A stretch of DNA of 64,000 bases from Aquanectria penicillioides. Taxonomy: Eukaryota; Ascomycota; Sordariomycetes; Hypocreales; Nectriaceae. The translations under genes and the position numbers were made by a program. Below are positions 58,596-64,000 of this stretch, piece by piece. The notes beneath the pieces are model-generated. The model was not told where the DNA came from. It saw only the letters and a program-made list of their open reading frames with translations, and did no database searches. Each line of letters begins with the position of its first letter. Position 1 is the stretch's first letter. The stretch covers positions 4,836,001-4,900,000 of the forward strand of contig PYIU01000004.1 in the NCBI GenBank assembly GCA_003415625.1, in the 5' to 3' direction.

Positions 58596-60863
58596 GGCGG
58601 GAGACGCGTATCTTGTGGTTAATTCAACGGAGCCCGCTGAAGATTTATTCCAAACTTGATAAAGGAAGCATAGCATTCTTTTAGGATACTAGAACCTTAA
58701 AAATTATTACGATGATGAGCCCCTTGTCCTCTCACTTTTGCACAATTATCTTCTATCATATCAAACTAGCATCTAGTCTTACAACTTTGCCCGCGTTTCA
58801 TAAAGCAGTAAGAGCGACGTATTTAAGCTGAAGTCCAGTAGTAAAATCGCTATAAGACGTAAAAGCTTCCTGGGACAAGAATTGCTTCTCGGAATGTCAT
58901 AAGCCTTTTTGCGATACAATTCCATTTCCGATGAGTTGTTGAAAAATGAGGCGTGCACATCTTCGTATTGAACTTCCTATTTCGGACTAGCTACTTTACT
59001 GAATCAGGGAATATTTCGTACCACATGCTACCTCAGCATGGTAAACTAAATTTGCCAAGCCTTTTCACTAGAATAGAGATGGATGCACGAAACTGAGGGA
59101 TTTCATGGCTAAAGCCACGTCTGCTAGCTTTCATTTGCTATTCGAAATAGAAGATGAGCGAAAGGACGCATAGTCTACGACAACACAGCGAATTGAAGGC
59201 CATGGGAGCTAAACATACACTGTCTCGAGCCTACCTTCCGCCATCACATCTAGCCAATGTATTTCAAACGGATCACCGGCATCTAAGCTATTCATATCGT
59301 GTGCATCGTCCATTTTTGACCAAACCGCGCCCAGCTACCGTTCGACTTGCCTGAAAGACTTTAACCCAGTACCGGCAGAATTGCTCTAGATTCTTTTACG
59401 GATGGATTCGCGCCACCTCTTGACAATCCTGGGACTCGTATAAACAGAAGTTAGCAGCCTAGTGATCGATCGCTTTTGGTTGCCGAGAGAGGTGTTGTCG
59501 GGAACACTGGGCAAAACACTCCCACATATTATCATGGCCAACGTGGGACTAACGAGAAGGAGAGTATGAAATATATATAAGAACATAAACAAGGAGACGA
59601 GTATCCCTTTAACCTACCCCACTTTCTGTGGGAGGCTGAGCTGTGTATCGGGCTATAGCGTCGTTTGAATCTTACCTATTGGATCCATGGTCTTACATTG
59701 GCGTATCCAATCAATGGCCGTACAAATCCACAATGCTCTACCCTTCTCGTGTAGGATGTCGAAGCGGCACGGACCTCTTGTTAGATCAAGAAAACGGACG
59801 AGGCTAATCCATTGAACAGAACCTGGCGAACGGGTCCTTTTTCTAATTTCAATCCAGCGTCGGCGGCTAAACTCTCCTACCCTAGAGCTGCGCTCTTTGT
59901 TAGCTTTCCCGTTCTCTCCAGATTATTCTCTCTGTATGTATATCGCCCTCCTAATTGGGTCCAAAGGTGGAAGAGCCGGAGGGCACGCGGCCTGAAATAT
60001 GGATTTGATGTGTATGTAAAAAAAAAAAAAAATACGGTACTATGATCCCATATCACACACTGAATAGCTAAGCATGGAGCTGTGTGCCAGGTATGCACTT
60101 GAACACAAACAATCAAGATTTTAGGTTCGGAAATCATTGTCGGCTTTAACTGCATACTGCATGCAATCACGGAAGTTCGAAAGTGGCATTTCATCCCCCC
60201 TGAATACGATGAACATTGTGCCTAAACTTATTATTGTGGGTTGGTGTAGATCAACATATCTACCAGTCTCCGGGCACGCCGGGCTCCTGGAAATTGCGGC
60301 ATAATGCCCAAGCGCTACATGGAGAAGAAGTATTACATACCAGGCCGCATTGAAAAAAGCTCAGGATACCAGCCCAAATGGTCAATCGCCAGGTGAAACG
60401 TCCTCACGAGCACCGACACTTGGCCCCAAAAAGGGGCTCGTCACTGACAACTGGAGCTCCATGACCTGCACCAAAAAGAAAAAGGGCCACCCAAGCTATC
60501 TGTCCAAGCGAACTAACTTCGTCATGGACCCACGAATCATTTCCGCAACGCCCGGCCGCGAAACTTTAATACATAGCTATCGAACTAGCCCCGTTTCACA
60601 CAGACGACGTCTTCGCAAGAGTGACAGAAACGCACTAATCCCACCGTACCAATCGGATGGCAACATTGGCCCTGATATATGTCACCTGTTTGCTTGGATT
60701 CTCCCACTTCGGTTGCTAAACCTTATTCTGAGACATGACTGTTAGTAGAGCATCTCTCAAACGCTATATATATAGATAGGGCGCGCATGCCTTACTTTTC
60801 TAGAATCTTTCTACTCAACATGCTAGCTCTTGTTTCTCTTGATTTCTGTTCTCTTTCTTCTCC
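58596..60863. other. Long intergenic region
   Basis: About 2.3 kb without a supported gene. A run of A lies at 60019-60032. A 68-codon minus frame at 59386-59592 begins with a signal-peptide-like hydrophobic stretch, and a 131-codon plus frame at 60350-60745 is basic and low in structure; neither has recognisable features. The right end should be the chitinase promoter. Confidence 0.45.
60765..60774 (+). promoter_or_regulatory. TATA-like box upstream of the chitinase
   Basis: TATATATATA about 95 bp before the chitinase ATG (60864), followed by a pyrimidine-rich leader (TTTCTCTTGATTTCTGTTCT and on) as is common before strongly expressed fungal genes. Position and sequence fit a core promoter, but no experiment supports it. 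Confidence 0.5.
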
Positions 60864-62327
60864 ATGCCGTTCGTTAACACACTCACGGCCTCGGCTCTGG
60901 CCTTCCTTGGGTTGGCTGCCAATACGGCTGCAGCAACGGTGGCCTCGACGTATCTCGCTGGCTACCATACCGACGAGGGCTTCCCGGTGTCGTCAATGCA
61001 GTGGAATAAGTACACTGATGCTAAATATGCCTTTGCGTACGTGCATCGAACCCTATCTCTTTAATTCATGTACTGAATTTCGCACAAGAGAAACCTCTGC
61101 GAACGGTAGCCTCGACTTGAGCAAGTCTTCTCCAGAACAGCTTCCCATATTCGTGAATGGAGCAAAGAAGCATGTTTGTAACCTCCCTTGTTCTTGAGCT
61201 TCGCTAGATTTTAACCTGTTCGGTCATAGGGTGTCAAGGCCCTGGTATCAATTGGCGGCTGGACCGGGAGCCGATTCTTCTCGACCAGCGTTGGTTCAGC
61301 TGAAAACCGAACTGCCTTCGTCGAGGCTTGTCTGGACTTGGTTGAAGAGTATGACCTGGACGGCCTTGACTTTGAGTATGCTTCCTTGACATTGGTGCCA
61401 CGCCCATATTCTGACAACCGTTTGAACAGCTGGGAGTACCCAAATCGCCAGGGCCTTGGGTGCAACACCATTAATGTCAACGACACTATGAACTTCCTCT
61501 CCTTTCTCCGAGAACTTCGCCAAGAACCTCGAGGAAAGGCACTCACCCTGACTGCTGCTGGCTCCCTCTTTCCATGGTACGACACTACCGGCGTATCCTA
61601 CGCCTCCGGCGAACTCAAGGGCTTTTCCGACGTCCTAGACTACCTCATGATCATGGGTTTCGATGTATACGGTGCTTGGGCTGCAACTGGCGGCCCTAAT
61701 GCTCCCCTAGCTTACACTTGCGATAGCAGAAATAACCAGGGTGGCATCACGGAAGGTGTCTCCAAGTGGATTGCAGCCGGCATCCCCGCTGATAAGATCG
61801 CTCTGGGCGTTCCCGCCTACTCACACGGCTTCTCAGTCAGTGAGAGCAACGCGTTCCCAAATAACGACTCTGTTCTGAATGCGTACCCCCCGCAGAACTC
61901 ATCGCACCGTTTCCAGGGTGGAAAGTGGGACAACGACCCTCCAGTTGATGACTGCGGCAATGCGCAACCTCCCAGTGGAACGTACCAGCTCTGGGGTTTG
62001 ATAGAGAAGGGATTTTTGGACACGTGCGGAAATCCAACCAAGAAAGTGTCCTATGGATATAACAACTGCAGCCAGACAGTAAGTTTTATCAAATGGTGGA
62101 TTTGGGGAGATCACCAGTGCTCAATTGCTAACTCGCACATCCAGCCATATCTATACAGTAAAGAGGAGAGTATCTGGGTATCTTATGATAATGCTCAGTC
62201 ATTCACAGCCAAGGGACAGTACATTGTTCAGGCTGGGCTTGCAGGCTTTGTCATGTTTGAAGCCGGTGGCGACCAAAAGAACATTCTTGTCAATTCTATC
62301 CGAAAGGCGATTGGTCTGAGCAAGTAA
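60864..62327 (+). CDS. Secreted GH18 chitinase
   Basis: Five exons: 60864-61036, 61089-61173, 61230-61375, 61430-62078 and 62145-62327, all GT-AG and in phase, giving 411 residues. A signal peptide spans about residues 1-23. The glycoside hydrolase 18 barrel shows the second-strand motif LVSIGGWTGS and the catalytic DGLDFDWEYP (DxxDxDxE, Glu137 as acid). The intron at 61376-61429 splits the codon for the Asp two residues before the catalytic Glu. Later motifs include MGFDVYG and the C-terminal GLAGFVMFEAGGD. The enzyme would hydrolyse beta-1,4-linked N-acetylglucosamine in chitin, outside the cell. No chitin-binding domain, Ser/Thr stalk or GPI signal is present. The 66-bp last intron has no in-frame stop, so its retention would insert 22 residues. 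Confidence 0.93.
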
Positions 62328-63055
62328 TATCGCACCTGCAGCATTGTAAAATAAGCAACTAAGCGCAAGCAAATATTTGCCAGCTAACTTCCCAATGAAA
62401 ATGAACAGTATAGACAGTTTCTTTCAACATCATCCCCACATATCCTTTCTCAGTCCCTCTATTTGTGACCTTGTTAACTTAACCTTGACCAGGGAAAAAA
62501 CTAACCCTAGAGGAATGAGAATGTAGCATGAAGATTCACTTTGCCTGGGATGATATAAGTGCATAATAAGTGAGGCTCGTTTTAAATTACATATTTGGGT
62601 AAGTTTATTTCGATTAGTGGACATATAGTACCATGGCCGACATTGCCTTCCTATCTTGAAGCCTTTAATCTGGAGCGATAGGATGAGTCTTTTCAAACAA
62701 TCAGCCTTATGTACATACTATTGTGCTTAGACATATTTGTGCAGAAGAGTTAGGTAGTGCAGTCCCCATCTCGGAAGTGACTCATCACTCAACCTTCGAG
62801 TGCATCAGCGCAGCTACAATTCGAACAGCAAATCTTGAGGTATAATAAAAACGAAATTAATATGGGATTTCCTTCTGTCCTGAAATTTAAAATTGTGTTG
62901 AGAATGAGCAACTACTTTATCAATCCATCGTCTAAATTTGAATATTCAGCAAGATAAGTTCAAAAGTCCATTTCAGAATCGTAAGAACTGATAGTATGCC
63001 AAAAGTTACAATTTGCCAAGGTATCGTCTTGCTGTTCTTCCTGTCCTTCGACATA
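62328..63055. other. Intergenic region
   Basis: Between the convergent chitinase and transcription-factor remnants. An 88-codon minus frame (62430-62696) has no recognisable feature. No RNA gene or repeat seen. Confidence 0.45.
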
Positions 63056-64000
63056 TTAGACTTTTTGTTGCCAAACGATTAGTAAGTCCAACACACTTTG
63101 GATTGTCCGCGACGCCCTAGAAAGGAGTACCAAATTCGCAATCTGAGTATGCATACAGGCTCCCTTCTCAATCTCTAACGTGAGGACACTAAGATTTTGC
63201 ACCAGTTTGGGGACAAGGTAGGCAGAAGAACCCATCGCGGAACCCTTTAGTAAAGCGAGGCACATGATACCTGCGGCAGGAAGACCGAATTGAACCGCCT
63301 AGCCATCAATCGCATTAGACGGAGCGCTCCTAGGGATCCAATCAAAAACATGCCTTCCAAGTAAGGGATGTGCCAGAGTTTACTAAACAATCACGAAGTA
63401 TTATCAACTCTATTATATGAATGATTCAACATTTGGTTGGCGATAGTTAAGATTGCTTCGTCGGTGCGGACATTCTTCGGTGTCGGAAAATCTCAAGAAG
63501 GAATAAAGTAGGTAGATAATCTCGTCTGGCAGTGATAATAAGATCTCTTTGGAAAGGGCTTTTGTTGCATTCTTTGAAGCTCGTACTCAGCTCAAAGCCT
63601 AGGGGCATAGAATCTTACTGCGTGTCTATTTTTTTTTAGATGGAACTGATGCAGCGACGACTAGTAGCGTAGCCTAACAGTTAATCGGTAGCTTTGAGTC
63701 ACACGCCAAGCCTCGGCCAAGGTACACGAATCTTCAGGTTTGCAGGAAAGCAGCAATATCTGTTCCTTTAAATGTGCGAAAAGAGCAGCACATCGTGTAT
63801 CGGAAATATATGTTGTATCCTCTGTGCCCTCCAATGTCGCTTCATAAACCGTGCGTAGGTCACAATAACACCAAGCTTCTGACAGCTTACTCTGTATTTG
63901 AAAATTGCAGTATTCGATGACCATTCGTGGCGGTCGCCCAAAGAAAATTGCCAGGATTTTGCCCAAGGTATACATCCGGGCGAAACAAGCTTTCCTTGGA
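63056..64000 (-). pseudogene. Fungal-specific transcription factor, C-terminal part, probably decayed
   Basis: The gene starts beyond the right edge. From 64000 to about 63661 the minus strand reads the middle-homology-region pattern of Zn2Cys6 regulators (ARMYTLGKILAIFFGRPPRM, the usual GRP box), then PSK/AW and a hydrophilic stretch. From about 63290 to 63056 it reads the typical C-terminal end (FGLPAAGIMCLALLKGS, later LVQNLSVLTLEIEKGA). Between about 63290 and 63660 the frame shifts and has stops, some of which look like TGG-to-TAG changes. Introns could explain part of this, but I could not splice it cleanly, so I call it a likely pseudogene. The DNA-binding domain, if present, is outside the window. 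Confidence 0.5.

Overview
The window looks like a chromosome segment of a filamentous ascomycete, probably Eurotiomycetes. Genes have short GT-AG introns of about 46-93 bp. The families are typical: Zn2Cys6 regulators, a CFEM protein, a GH18 chitinase and a DUF7703-like membrane protein. Long AT-rich blocks carry the signature of repeat-induced point mutation (RIP): transposon genes full of TAA/TAG stops with almost no CpA left. The species cannot be named from the sequence alone.

Left gene region (1-11.2 kb): a multi-pass membrane protein (-), a secreted SMP-30/gluconolactonase-like enzyme with six introns (+), a Zn2Cys6 regulator with an apparent one-base frameshift (+), a sulfotransferase-like P-loop protein with a C-terminal membrane helix (+), and a CFEM protein with a GPI-type C-terminus (-). 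Then comes a solo LTR (11.23-17.11 kb) into which a Ty1/copia element has inserted (11357-16862, coding on the minus strand).

Gene island (17.1-20.7 kb): a beta-hydroxyacid (3-hydroxyisobutyrate-type) dehydrogenase and an acyl-CoA dehydrogenase with ten exons, both on the minus strand. The solo LTR lies only about 16 bp beyond the stop of the first gene.

Transposon nest (21.42-53.84 kb): four elements sit inside one another, with both ends of each visible. A Fot1/pogo-like DNA transposon (E, TIRs and TA duplications) was entered by a gypsy element (C, 193-bp LTRs, TSD ATAAT). C was entered by a second gypsy element (D, 311-bp LTRs, TSD CTATT). D was entered by a third (B, 381-bp LTRs, same family as the solo LTR). 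Removing the inserts gives plausible sizes: E 1.86 kb, C 7.9 kb, D 10.2 kb, B 12.4 kb. B carries about 4.85 kb of unexplained, protein-like sequence after its integrase and about twenty copies of a palindromic 16-mer.

Right gene region (53.8-64 kb): a 145-bp MITE next to the E terminus, a Gfo/Idh/MocA oxidoreductase (-), a 5'-truncated aldehyde dehydrogenase pseudogene whose stops look like RIP (-), an FAD-dependent DAO-family oxidoreductase (+), a secreted GH18 chitinase with four introns (+), and the C-terminal part of a fungal transcription-factor gene running off the right edge (-). The oxidoreductases on both sides of the nest would fit small-molecule catabolism, but nothing in the sequence proves they act together.
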